A DNA stretch of 64,000 bases, taken from CAWATZ01 sp963784995 (GTDB taxonomy: Bacteria > Planctomycetota > Planctomycetia > Gemmatales > Gemmataceae). The translations under genes and the position numbers were made by a program. The notes under the pieces are model-generated. The model was given only the letters and a program-made list of their open reading frames with translations. It had not been told where the DNA came from and ran no database searches. Of this stretch, positions 18,330 to 27,457 are shown in pieces. The DNA is taken from contig CAWATZ010000002.1 of the NCBI GenBank assembly GCA_963784995.1, positions 1 to 64,000 of the forward strand, written 5' to 3'. Numbering within the stretch: the first letter of the stretch is position 1; each line of letters begins with the position of its first letter.

Positions 18330-18484
18330 GCTTGCCAGGAAGGGACGTTCCAGGAACAGTCAGCCCGCTCCCGAATACCCTGGCGGGTGGCGGGCAGGCA
18401 CGATTTTGACCCGCTCTGTCACCCGTCCGACACCCACCGGCACGCACTGGCCTCTGAGCCAACCCCCAAAATCTGGCAGGCAGT
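18330..18484. repeat. Dispersed repeat A, copy 2
   Basis: Direct repeat of 16596-16750 with the same conserved blocks (GATTTTGACCCGCTCTGTCA, CCCCCAAAATCTGGCAGG). It is upstream of the - strand gene starting at 18214. The opposite-strand translations of the two copies look alike, but indels between them are not multiples of three, which argues against coding. Confidence 0.85.
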
Positions 18485-18594
18485 GGCAGGCAGCCCTCGC
18501 TCGGCCATCGACCCGGCAGCCCCCGGCCGGCCCGCGTTGCCTGGCCGCCACCGCTGCCTTGCCCGGAAGCGTGCCGGTCCCTGCCTGGACGCGA

Positions 18595-18722
18595 CGCCGT
18601 GTGCTGCTGGCGTGTTGGCGGTGTCGCTGCCGGCGATGGAGCAAATGCCTGTTTTTGCGGGGGTTCGTGAAACCAGACCCACACCGCCAGGCCTTGCGCC
18701 GTTGGCGGTGTGGCATTCTCGG
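18595..18722 (+). repeat. Dispersed repeat B, copy 1, upstream of the gluconolactonase-like gene
   Basis: About 128 bp with blocks GCCGTGTGCTG, TTGGCGGTGTCGCT, ACACCGCCAGGC and GCGCCGTTGGCGGTGTGGC. The same blocks in the same order occur on the other strand at 32515-32645, upstream of the metallo-beta-lactamase gene. Both copies point the same way relative to the gene they precede. The GGCGGTGT/ACACCGCC repeats can form stems. Confidence 0.8.
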
Positions 18723-18863
18723 TTGACCCGGCCTCCTGCAAGCGTCGAGGCAAAAAGACAAACTCGTGGTCTGTGGGCTGCCGGTCTGCTATGCTTACCA
18801 GCCAGCCGGGCTCGGGAGTCCGGGCTCCACAGTCGTCCTTCTGCTCACAGGAGGTTTGCAACC

Positions 18864-19907
18864 ATGAAACCGCGTGCGTTCCTTCCTCTCGTCCTGGTAC
18901 TGGCCGTGGTGCCGGCCACGTCCAGCGAAGAAAAGAAAGAAGTGGCCACCCTGGGCACCATCGAACGGCTCAAGCCCGCCTTCGACAAGCTGATCCCCCA
19001 GGGAGCGGTGCTGGAGAGACTGTCGCACAGTTCCAATGGCGTCCCCTACGTCTGGACCGAGGGGCCGGTCTGGGTGAAGGATGGCGGCTATCTGCTCTTC
19101 TCCGACATCCCCAACAACCGCGTCGTCAAGTGGCAGCAGGGCAAGGGAGCCAGCGACTACCTCAAGCCGAGCGGCTACACCGGCGATCGCACCGACCTGA
19201 AAGAACCCGGCTCCAACGGCCTGCTGCTCGACAGCGAGGGCCGGCTGATCCTGATGCAGCACGGCAACCGCCAGGTCGCCCGCCAGGAGAAGGACGGCAA
19301 GATCACCGTCCTGGCCAGCAAGTACGACGGCAAACGGCTCAACAGCCCCAACGACGGCGCTTTCAAGTCCAATGGCGATCTCTATTTCACCGATCCACCG
19401 TATGGCCTGATGACCAAGAAGGACGGCGACAAGAGCTTTCCGGGCCAGGAACTGGATTTCCAGGGCGTCTATCGGCTGAGCAAGAAGGGCAAGCTGACGC
19501 TGCTGACCAAGGAAATGAGCCGGCCCAACGGCATCGCCTTCTCGCCGGACGAGAAGACGCTGTACGTCGCCAATTCCGATCCGAAGCGGCCGATCTGGAT
19601 GGCCTTCCCGGTCAAGGAGGACGGCACTCTCGGCAAGGGCAAGGTGTTCTTCGACTCGACCGACCTGGCCAAGGCCGGCAAGAAGGGCCTGCCCGACGGC
19701 ATGAAGGTGGACGTGGCCGGCAACGTGTTCGCCACCGGACCGGGCGGCGTCCTGGTGTTCACGCCCGCCGGCACGCACCTGGGCACCATCGCCACGGGCG
19801 TGAACACGGCCAACTGCGGCTGGGGCGACGATGGCACCGTGCTGTACGTCACCGCGGACAAGGACCTGTGCCGGATCAAGACCAGCACCAAGGGGAAGGG
19901 GTTCTGA
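18864..19907 (+). CDS. Secreted SMP-30/gluconolactonase-like beta-propeller
   Basis: 347 residues from ATG 18864 with an AGGAGGT site. A signal peptide covers roughly the first 20 residues. The body has the SMP-30/gluconolactonase/LRE signature: VWTEGPVWVKDGGYLLFSD, EPGSNGLLLD, GKRLNSPNDGAFKSNGDLYF, TDPPYG and RPNGIAFSPDEKTLYVANSD. The glutamate of EGP and the asparagine and aspartate positions bind the divalent metal in this family. It probably hydrolyses a lactone (sugar lactone type) outside the cytoplasm. The preceding 650 bases hold repeats A and B but no gene. Confidence 0.9.
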   Translation: MKPRAFLPLVLVLAVVPATSSEEKKEVATLGTIERLKPAFDKLIPQGAVLERLSHSSNGVPYVWTEGPVWVKDGGYLLFSDIPNNRVVKWQQGKGASDYLKPSGYTGDRTDLKEPGSNGLLLDSEGRLILMQHGNRQVARQEKDGKITVLASKYDGKRLNSPNDGAFKSNGDLYFTDPPYGLMTKKDGDKSFPGQELDFQGVYRLSKKGKLTLLTKEMSRPNGIAFSPDEKTLYVANSDPKRPIWMAFPVKEDGTLGKGKVFFDSTDLAKAGKKGLPDGMKVDVAGNVFATGPGGVLVFTPAGTHLGTIATGVNTANCGWGDDGTVLYVTADKDLCRIKTSTKGKGF

Positions 19908-19926
19908 CGTTGTTAACGGACGTTTT

Positions 19927-20012
19927 GTTAGCCGCGACGCGCAGCGGAGCGCGTTCGCGGCTGCCAACCCGCGCTCCGCTGCGCCGCTGCGCGGCTCCGC
20001 GTCGCGGCTAAC
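19927..20012. repeat. Imperfect long inverted repeat
   Basis: The left arm GTTAGCCGCGACGCG and an internal AGCGGAGCGC pair with the right end of the element, with a bulge of about 15 bases on the right arm. It fills the gap between the gluconolactonase-like and FAH-family genes and ends 25 bases before the latter's start. Confidence 0.85.
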
Positions 20013-20037
20013 GGGAATTGCCCTCCGGAGAAAAGTC

Positions 20038-20889
20038 ATGCAGCTGTGCAAGGTGCAACGAGGCCCGAACCAGGTGGAGGTCGGCGTTCTGGAGGGCAAT
20101 CAGCTCCGCTTCCTGCGGCCGTATGCCTCGATTCGGACCCTGAGCGGGTTGCTGCACTCCGCGGACCCTGCCGCGGAGATCCGGTCGCTGGTCGATTCGG
20201 CCTCGCCGGCCGTGGCCCTGTCCGGCCTGACGCTGCTGCCGCCGCTGGACGCGCAGGAAGTCTGGGCAGCGGGCGTCACCTACACGCGCAGCCGGGAGGC
20301 CCGCGAACGCGAGTCCGAGGGGGCGGCTCGCTTCTATGACCTGGTCTACAAGGCGCAGCGGCCGGAGCTGTTCTTCAAGGCGACCCCGCGCCGGGTGGTT
20401 GGGCCCGGTGGCCTGGTGCAGATCCGCCAGGACGCCCGCTGGAGCGTGCCCGAGCCGGAACTGGCCCTGGTGGTGAGCCCCGAGCTGCGCATCGTCGGTT
20501 ACACCATCGGCAATGACATGAGTTCCCGCGACATCGAGGGAGAGAATCCGCTTTATCTGCCGCAGGCCAAGGTCTACAACGGCTCCTGCGCCCTGGGCCC
20601 GGCCATCACGCTGGCGGCAGACCTGCCTCCCCTGGATCAGGTGACCATCCGGCTCGTCATTCGCCGGGGCGGCGCCGACGTCTTCGACGGCTCGACCACC
20701 CTGGCCGCGATGGCTCGCACTTTCACGGACCTCGTTTCCTGGCTGGGACGCGACAACAGCTTCCCCGACGGCGTCATCCTGCTGACCGGCACCGGCATCG
20801 TGCCGCCCGATCATTTCACCCTCGACCACGGTGACGAGGTGCGCATCTCTGTCACGGGCATTGGCGAGCTGGTCAACACGGTGAAATAG
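20038..20889 (+). CDS. Fumarylacetoacetate hydrolase family protein
   Basis: 283 residues from ATG 20038 with a CGGAGAAAAG site. The C-terminal 200 residues are the FAH fold: WAAGVTYTRSREAR, then FFKATPRRVVGPG, the metal-binding E-x-E in VPEPELALVV and SRDIEGENPLYLPQAKVYNG. The family includes 2-keto-3-deoxy-sugar-acid dehydratases and acylpyruvases. With a lactonase-like neighbour upstream, a role in sugar-acid breakdown is plausible: lactone opening followed by keto-acid processing. That pathway link is inference. Confidence 0.9.
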   Translation: MQLCKVQRGPNQVEVGVLEGNQLRFLRPYASIRTLSGLLHSADPAAEIRSLVDSASPAVALSGLTLLPPLDAQEVWAAGVTYTRSREARERESEGAARFYDLVYKAQRPELFFKATPRRVVGPGGLVQIRQDARWSVPEPELALVVSPELRIVGYTIGNDMSSRDIEGENPLYLPQAKVYNGSCALGPAITLAADLPPLDQVTIRLVIRRGGADVFDGSTTLAAMARTFTDLVSWLGRDNSFPDGVILLTGTGIVPPDHFTLDHGDEVRISVTGIGELVNTVK

Positions 20890-20996
20890 CCTCTCTCCTC
20901 AGACTCCGTTCCCCAAGCCGCTGCCGCGGCGCGCCATTTGCGTCCCTTTGCGCCAGCCTCAGCGGCCCTGCTCGTCTTTTCGCAAGGGGAACGGCC

Positions 20997-23900
20997 ATGG
21001 TCCTGATCCGTTTCGCGATGAAGCATCCGATCACGATGCTGATGGTTGTCGTGGCCCTGTTCGGCCTGGGCGGCCTGGCCGCGACCGAGATGCGCATCGA
21101 CATCTTCCCGCAGTTTAACTTGCCGCAGATCTTCATCATCCAGAACTACAACGGCATGAGCCCGGCCCAGATGGAAGGGCTGATCGTCAACCAGATCGAG
21201 CTGAACTTGCAGTACGTCGATGGCATCAAGAGCGTCGAGTCGCAGAGCATCCAGCAGATCGCCCTGATCAAGGTGTCGTTCTTCCCCGGCACGGACATGC
21301 CACAAGCGATGGCGGCGGTGGTCTCCCAGGTCAACCGGGCGGCGGCCTTCATGCCCGAGGGCGTCCTGCCGCCGCAGATCATGCGCATGGATGCCGGCAG
21401 CGTGCCGGTCGGCTACCTGGTCCTGACCAGCAAGAGCGTCCCGGCGGGCCGGCTGGCCGACATGGCCCAGCAGCGCATCCGGCCTCTGCTCCAGTCCCTG
21501 GTGCCCGGCACCGTCGGCACGGCGCCCTTCGGCAGCAACGTGCGCTCCATCGTCATTACCGTCGATCCCGACCGGTTGCGCGACTGCAACCTGACGCCGG
21601 AGGAGGTCACGCAGGCCCTGATGAAGGGCAACGTCGTCATTCCCTCCGGCAACCTCTACGTCAAGGACCAGATGCCGCTGGTGCCCACGAATTCCCTCGT
21701 GGACAGCATCCAGAAGCTCGGCAGCATCCCCCTGCGCAAGGATCGCAACGTCTACGTCCGCAACGTCGCCACCATCTCGGACAGCACCGACATCAACTTC
21801 GGCTATGCCCTGGTCAACGGCAAGCGCTCGGTGTACGTCCCCGTCGTCAAGAAGAACACGGCCTCGACCCTGACGGTGGTGGCCGACATCCACAAGGCCA
21901 TGCCGCGCTTCAAGAGCATGCTCGAAGAAGGAGTGGAGATCAGCTACGAGTTCGACGAGTCGCCCCGGGTGGTGGAAGCGATCCTGAGCCTGGCCAGCGA
22001 GGGTGCCCTTGGCGCCGGCCTGACCGGCCTGATGATCCTGATCTTTCTGCGCGACTGGCGCAGCGTCCTCGTGGTGGTCTTCAACATTCCCCTGGCCCTG
22101 CTGGGTTCGCTGTTCGCCCTGTGGCTGACCGGCAACACCACCAACATCATGACTTTGGGCGGCCTGGCCCTGGCCATCGGCATGCTGGTGGACGAGGCCA
22201 CCGTCTCCATCGAGAACATCCACGTCCAGATGACCCGGACCGGCTCGCTGGCCCGGTCCGTGCAGCGCGGCAGTCAGGAGACCGCCGTGCCCCGGCTGCT
22301 GGCCATGCTCTGCATCCTGTCGGTGTTCATCCCCGCCTTCCTGATGGCCGAGCCAGTCCGTTCGCTGTTCGTGCCGCTGTCCCTGGCGGTCGCCTTCGCC
22401 ATGATCAGCTCCTACTTGCTGTCCAGCACGCTGGTGCCGGTGCTGGCCGTCTGGCTGCTGAAGCACCCCGAGCCCGTGGCCGCGGGCGGCTCGCCTGCTG
22501 GCCGGCACGCAGGCGAGCCGCCTGCGGCCACGGGGTTCTTCGGCCGGGTCCAAAAGATGTTTGCCCGCATCGTCGAGTGGGCCGTCCACTGGCGCTGGCT
22601 TGTTGTGCCGGGCTACCTGCTGACTTGCCTGGTGCTGCTGTGCTTCCTCTTCCTGGTGCTGGGACGGGAGCTGTTCCCCGTGGTCGATCAGGGGGAGTTC
22701 GTGCTGCGCTTCCACGTGCCCCCGGGCACCAACTACGAACTGACCCGCGAGGCCTGGCTGCAGTGCCTGAGTGTCATCGAGGACGAGACCGGGGCCGGCA
22801 ACGTTCACGTGGCCATGGGCTTCGCCGGCCAGCAGGCGCCCAACTACGCCGTGAACAACATGATCCTGTTCATGACCGGCCCCGGCGACGGCCAGCTGCG
22901 GGTGGCCTTGCGCAAGGGCAGCGGCGTCTCGGTCTTCCAGCTCCAGGAGCGCTGCGCAAGAGCTTGCCCGAGCGTCTGAAACCCTGGTTCGCCGGAATCC
23001 TGCGCCAGTACGGCTACTCCGCCGAGCAGATCCAGGAACGCACCGAGATGATGAAGTTCGGTTTTGAGCCGGGCGACATCGTCAGCGAGGTCATGACCTT
23101 CGGCTCCCCCACGCCCGTCGAGGTTGTCATCTCCGGCAAGGACCTGTCCGAGTCGCGCCAGTATGCGGAGACCGTGCTGGCCGAGCTGCGGCAGAACCAG
23201 TTCCTGCGCGACGTGCAGATCCATCAGACGCTGGACTATCCCACCGTGGACGTGCGCATCGACCGCGAGAAGGCGAACCTCAGCGGCGTGACGGTCGCGG
23301 ACGTCGGCAAATCGCTGCTGGTGGCGACCTCGTCCAGCCGGATGCTGGCCCGCAATTACTGGATCGACAAGCACTCGGGCGTCAGCTACCAGGTCCAGGT
23401 GCAAACGCCGATCCAGCGCATGACCTCGGTGGCCCAGGTCGAAACAATCCCGGTGGAGCGGGTCTCGCCGGGCATCAACCTGATGGTGCGCGACGTGGCC
23501 TCGGTGGCCCGGGGCAGCATGCCCGGCGAGTTTGACCGCACCAGCATGCAGCGCTTCCTGAGCATCACCGCCAACGTCCAGGGCGAGGACCTGGGCCGGG
23601 CCGCGACCCAGATCCAGCAGGCCCTCAAGAGCAGGGGCGACCCGCCGCCCAGCATCCACGTCGAGAGCCGAGGCCAGGTCAAGCCCATGACCGAGATGTT
23701 CCAGTCGCTGTACTTCGGCCTGGGCATTTCGGTGTTCGTCATCCTGGTGCTGCTCACCGGTTACTTTCAGTCGCCGCTGGTGGCCCTCACTTCGATCGGG
23801 GCCGTCCCGGGGGTCCTCACGGGCGTGGCCGGCATTCTCTACCTCACCGGGACCACGCTGAACATCGAATCGTTCATGGGCGCCATCATGAGCATCGGCG

Positions 23901-24325
23901 TGTCGGTGTCCAACTCGGTGATGCTGGCCACGTTCATGCTGGTGGAATGGAAGAAGGGCCGGCACGTCCACGAGGCCGCGGTGCGCGGGGCCGAGGAGCG
24001 GTTGCGGCCGATCCTGATGACGGCCTGCGCCATGATCGTCGGCATGGTGCCGATGTCGCTGGGCCTGGAGGCGGGCAGCAAGCTGGAGGCGCCGCTGGGC
24101 CGGGCCGTCATCGGCGGCCTGGGCGTGTCCACGTTCGCCACCTTGCTGATCCTGCCATCCATATTCGCCCTGATCATCGGGGACAGGAAGTACCAGTCCC
24201 CTTCTGTCGATCCGGACGACCTCGAAAGCAAACACTTCCACGACACGGAAGCAGACCCATCGGACCAGGCGAGCCCGGTGGCGTCAGCCCCCGGGGTGCC
24301 AGCAGATGGCGGAGGTAACTTATGA
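20997..24325 (+). CDS. RND-family efflux/permease subunit, one frameshift
   Basis: Starts MVLIRFAMKHPITMLMVVV, the first membrane helix, and spans about 1,109 residues with two groups of membrane helices separated by periplasmic loops, typical of AcrB/CzcA-like pumps. TNIMTLGGLALAIGMLVDEA followed by TVSIEN corresponds to the helix-4 proton-relay region. One base is missing near 22953 (GAGCGCTGCGC instead of a reading giving ERLRKSLPERLKPW), so two frames carry the gene. A 26-bp palindrome (22473-22534) is inserted in frame in the cytoplasmic linker. The stop overlaps the adaptor start (TTATGA), so pump and adaptor form an operon. Substrate cannot be told. Confidence 0.88.
22473..22534. repeat. 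26-bp palindrome inside the RND coding frame
   Basis: Arms 22473-22498 and 22509-22534 pair with one mismatch around a 10-base loop. Translated in frame it adds VAAGGSPAGRHAGEPPAA between KHPEP and TGFFGRVQ. The length and phase keep the reading frame open. Confidence 0.9.
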
Positions 24326-25750
24326 AGGACAACAGTACGAGCCGCCGGGTTTATCCCGGCGGAAAGACCGCCGGGATAAACCCGGCGGCTCGTTGGGCGG
24401 CACTGCTTGCCCTGATAACACTGGCCGGTTGCCAGAAGCAGGCCCCGGAGGGCAAGCCGATCCACGTCGAGCCGACCGTCGAGCTGGTCAAACCCCAGCG
24501 CCGCGATCTGCACCGCGAGGTCGGGCAGCCGGGATTCATTTACGCCTACGAGCAGACGTCGATTTACCCCAAGATCACCGGTTACGTCGAGAAGTGGTAC
24601 GTGGACATTGGCGACACCCTCAAGAAGGGGCAGTTGCTCACCGACCTGTACGTCCCGGAATTGCAGGCCCGCTACCGGCAAAAGAAGGCCGAGGTGAAGC
24701 TGAGTCAGGAGCGCGTGCGACTGGCCCAGCGCATGGTGGAGGTGGCGGAAAGCAACGTGCAGGTGGCCAGCGCGGACGTGGCCCAGGCCAAGGCCGACGT
24801 GGGCAAGTACCAGGCGAGCGTCGAGCGCTGGGAGTCGGAGGTCGCCCGGCTGAGCAAGATTATCGACGTCGTCAACTCGCAGGTGCTGGAGGAATCGAAG
24901 AAGCAGTTGCAGGCCAATCGCGCTGCGTTCCGCGCGGCCGAGGCGGCCGTCAAGTCGGCCCAGGCCCGGGAACTGGCTCGCAAGTCCGACCTGGCCAAGG
25001 CCAAGGAGGACGTCGAGGCCGCGCAGGCCCAGGTGGAGGTCGATCAGGCGGCCGAGGAAGACCTGGCCGCCCTGGTCGGCTACACGCACGTGCATGCCCC
25101 CTACGACGGCATCGTGGTGATCCGCAACGCCAACACCGGCGATTACGTCGAGCCCCGCTACGGCGATGCCTCGGTCCCCGTCCCCGGCTACGCGGCCGAC
25201 ACGAAGCAGGTGGGCACGCCCCTGTACGTCGTGGCCCGCACGGACCGGGTGCGCGTCTACGTGGACGTCCCCGAGGCGGAGGCCAGTTCCGTCCACAAGG
25301 GGACAAAGGCCCGCGTCCGCGTCCAGGCGAACGATTACGCCGAGTACTCGGCGACGGTGGCCCGGACCTCCTGGGCCCTGGACTACCGCAGCCGGACCCT
25401 CCGGGCCGAGATCGACCTGCCCAACAAGGAGGGGGCTCTCCGGCCCGGTACGTACGCCTATGGCATGGTGGAGATCGACCGGCACGACGTGCTGACGTTT
25501 CCGATGGCGGCGGTGACGGAGATCGGCAACGAGGTGTGCTGCTACCTGTACGAGGACGGCAAGGCCGTGCGGACCCCGGTGCAGACCGGGATCAGCGATG
25601 GTGAGCACGTGGAAGTGTTCCGCAAGAAGGTCAAGCAGAAGTGGGAACCGTTCACCGGCGATCGAGGAAGTCATTCTGGGGAACCTGGCGGAGTTGCGGA
25701 ACAACGGCACGGTTCGGGTGGCCCCGAATGCAAGGGCAGCCAGACGGTAA
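24322..25750 (+). CDS. RND periplasmic adaptor (membrane fusion) lipoprotein, one frameshift near the end
   Basis: Begins at ATG 24322 overlapping the pump stop. The N-terminus contains a 26-bp palindrome translated as TSRRVYPGGKTAGINPAAR, followed by a lipoprotein signal ending LITLAGC. The body has the adaptor plan: lipoyl half-motif near IYPKITGYVEKWYVDIGDTL, a long coiled coil of about 130 residues, the second half GYTHVHAPYDGIVV, and barrel domains with VYVDVPEAEA. Near 25660 the frame breaks; the correct end reads EEVILGNLAELRNNGTVRV and stops at 25750. The 3' end overlaps the convergent histidine kinase end by 80 bases. It links the pump to an outer channel. Confidence 0.88.
24337..24393. 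repeat. Perfect 26-bp palindrome inside the adaptor signal peptide
   Basis: Arms 24337-24362 and 24368-24393 are exact reverse complements around AAAGA. The insertion lies between the start codon and the hydrophobic part of the lipoprotein signal and supplies positive charges, so it can serve as n-region. It is one of several palindromes in coding frames in this window. Confidence 0.92.
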
Positions 25751-26798
25751 AGTCCGCTCCTCGTCCTGGCCCGTCGCTTTGGGCCAGTACCCTGCCGCCG
25801 TGCAGCTCCACCAACGCCTTGACGAGGGCCAGGCCCAGGCCAAGCCCTCCCGCGCTGCGGTCGCGCGTTCGGTTGGCCTGAACGAAAAGGTTGAAGACTT
25901 GCGGCAGCATCTCGGGCTCGATGCCCGATCCGGTATCGCGGACGGTTAGCGCGGCCCAGCGGCCGTCTGCGGTCGTTGTCAGCCAGAGAGAGACAGACCC
26001 TCCGGAATCCGTGAACTTGCTGGCATTGACCAGCAGGTTGCTCGCCACCTGGGCCAGGCGCGTTGGGTCGCCGACCACCCAGACGGGCTCCCCGGGCAGC
26101 TCCACCCGGAAGGTCAGGCCCGCCTTTTCGATCATCCCGCGGTGGTCCTCGGCGGCCGCTCGGAGCAGCTGGGTCAGATCAAGCCGTTCGCGCCGCAATT
26201 CGATTTTCCCACGACTGACACGGGAGAAGTCGAGGAGGTCTTCCAGCAGCCGGCTCATCCGCTCGACCTGGCGGACGAGAATGTCGTGACTGCGATCCAC
26301 GACCTGCACGTCCGGGGCCCTCTGTCCAAGCACCTCAACGACGTTGCGGATCGTCGCCAGGGGGGTCCGCAATTCATGGCTCAGGAAGGCCAAAAACTGG
26401 TCCTTGCAGGAGCTGGCCGCCTCGGCCTGGGCGAGGGCCGCATGCTCGCGGGCCAGGGTCTGGGTCAGGGCCTGCTCCGCGCGCCGGCGGGCTGAATACA
26501 GGGAGGAGATCAGCACAGCCACCAGGCCGAACACCCCGAGCCGGGTGGCCTCCGCGAAGCCGGTGAGGTGGGAATAGACGGAATGAAGGACCAGGACGTC
26601 AAGAGCCAGGGCGGACAGCACGGTGGCCACAAGCCCCGGGCCCAACCCTCCATACAAGGAGCTGACCGTCACGGCAGCCAGGAGGAGAGGAGAGGCCGTT
26701 GCCGTCAGCGGTAACAGCAGCCGGGCCAGAAACGCCGCCAGCAACACGGCCCCAAGGGCGGCTCCATAGGGGAGCAGCTGGCAGTGCAGTTTGTTCAT
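25671..26798 (-). CDS. Membrane sensor histidine kinase
   Basis: 375 residues from ATG 26798 (GAGGGA site). About four membrane helices occupy residues 8-105, in the compact style of KdpD-like DUF4118 sensors, then a short coiled coil. The HisKA box is FLSHELRTPLATI; the ATPase domain has N-box NLLVNASKF, G1 DTGSGIEP and G2 GGLGLGLALV. The protein should autophosphorylate at the H-box histidine. No response regulator is adjacent. The last residues after FTVWLPL overlap the adaptor gene on the other strand. A small gene starts upstream and likely shares the transcript. Confidence 0.9.
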   Translation of the reverse strand: MNKLHCQLLPYGAALGAVLLAAFLARLLLPLTATASPLLLAAVTVSSLYGGLGPGLVATVLSALALDVLVLHSVYSHLTGFAEATRLGVFGLVAVLISSLYSARRRAEQALTQTLAREHAALAQAEAASSCKDQFLAFLSHELRTPLATIRNVVEVLGQRAPDVQVVDRSHDILVRQVERMSRLLEDLLDFSRVSRGKIELRRERLDLTQLLRAAAEDHRGMIEKAGLTFRVELPGEPVWVVGDPTRLAQVASNLLVNASKFTDSGGSVSLWLTTTADGRWAALTVRDTGSGIEPEMLPQVFNLFVQANRTRDRSAGGLGLGLALVKALVELHGGRVLAQSDGPGRGADFTVWLPLHSGPPEPCRCSATPPGSPE

Positions 26799-26884
26799 GG
26801 CGTCAATCCCTCGATGGCTCACGTCCGAACTCCTTTCGAACTCCTTTCGGGAGCGCTTCTCCCTGTGCGGCCTCGCGCTTGTTT

Positions 26885-27103
26885 TCACCCTTGTTCCGGT
26901 CGCAAGCTCCGTTCCAGCAGATGGGTCGCGATCAGCCGGCGCAGCAGCTGTCCGATCGTCAACTCCTGGCCACGTGCGGCTTGTTCCAGGGCCGCGAGCT
27001 GCCAGCTCGGTACGAGCAGCAGCAGTTCCTCACAATCTTCTTCCAGACGTGATGGTGGACGATCCTGCTCGTCCTCGTCCTGACGTGATCGTACCGTTGT
27101 CAT
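26885..27103 (-). CDS. Small hypothetical acidic protein before the kinase
   Basis: 72 residues from ATG 27103 with GGGGGAAG upstream. The first 25 residues are highly charged (RSRQDEDEQDRPPSRLEEDC). The rest, LALEQ-like helices including LTIGQLLRRLIATHLLER, looks like a short helical or ribbon-helix-helix-type domain. It ends 86 bases before the kinase start on the same strand. Function unknown. Confidence 0.55.
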   Translation of the reverse strand: MTTVRSRQDEDEQDRPPSRLEEDCEELLLLVPSWQLAALEQAARGQELTIGQLLRRLIATHLLERSLRPEQG

Positions 27104-27457
27104 CGGTTCGTTCTTCCCCCCGACGAGCAATTGCCAGCCTCCACTGTTCTGCGGCAAGGGACATTGTGTCGCAGTTCTCGTGCCGAATGAAAAAACGCAT
27201 CCGTGGGAACGAGTGGAAGTGGGCGTTTGGATTGATTCAAGTTGTCCAATTCCAAGGAGTTACGATGAAATCCGGAAACGCTCCGGAGCATCGGAGTGTG
27301 GCCTGGCGCTCCGGCAAGCTGGTGAAAGTTTCGCATCGGCCTGGGTATTTTTTCCCCTGACTGCAGCCGCTCCACACGTGGTTCGGCTTCCCTTCTCGGC
27401 GTCGCCGCGTTACAGTACGCCGCCCGGTTCTCACAGCGGGGCGTGTCAGGAGGAACG
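27104..27457. other. Gene-free divergent intergenic region
   Basis: 354 bases between the small - strand gene and the WD40 + strand gene. I see no convincing gene, hairpin or repeat. It should contain the divergent promoters of both units. Confidence 0.5.

Noticed and set aside
16435..18861. Two - strand frames with similar translations at repeat A
   Set aside because: The likeness follows the DNA repeat, indels between copies break phase, and neither has a ribosome site.
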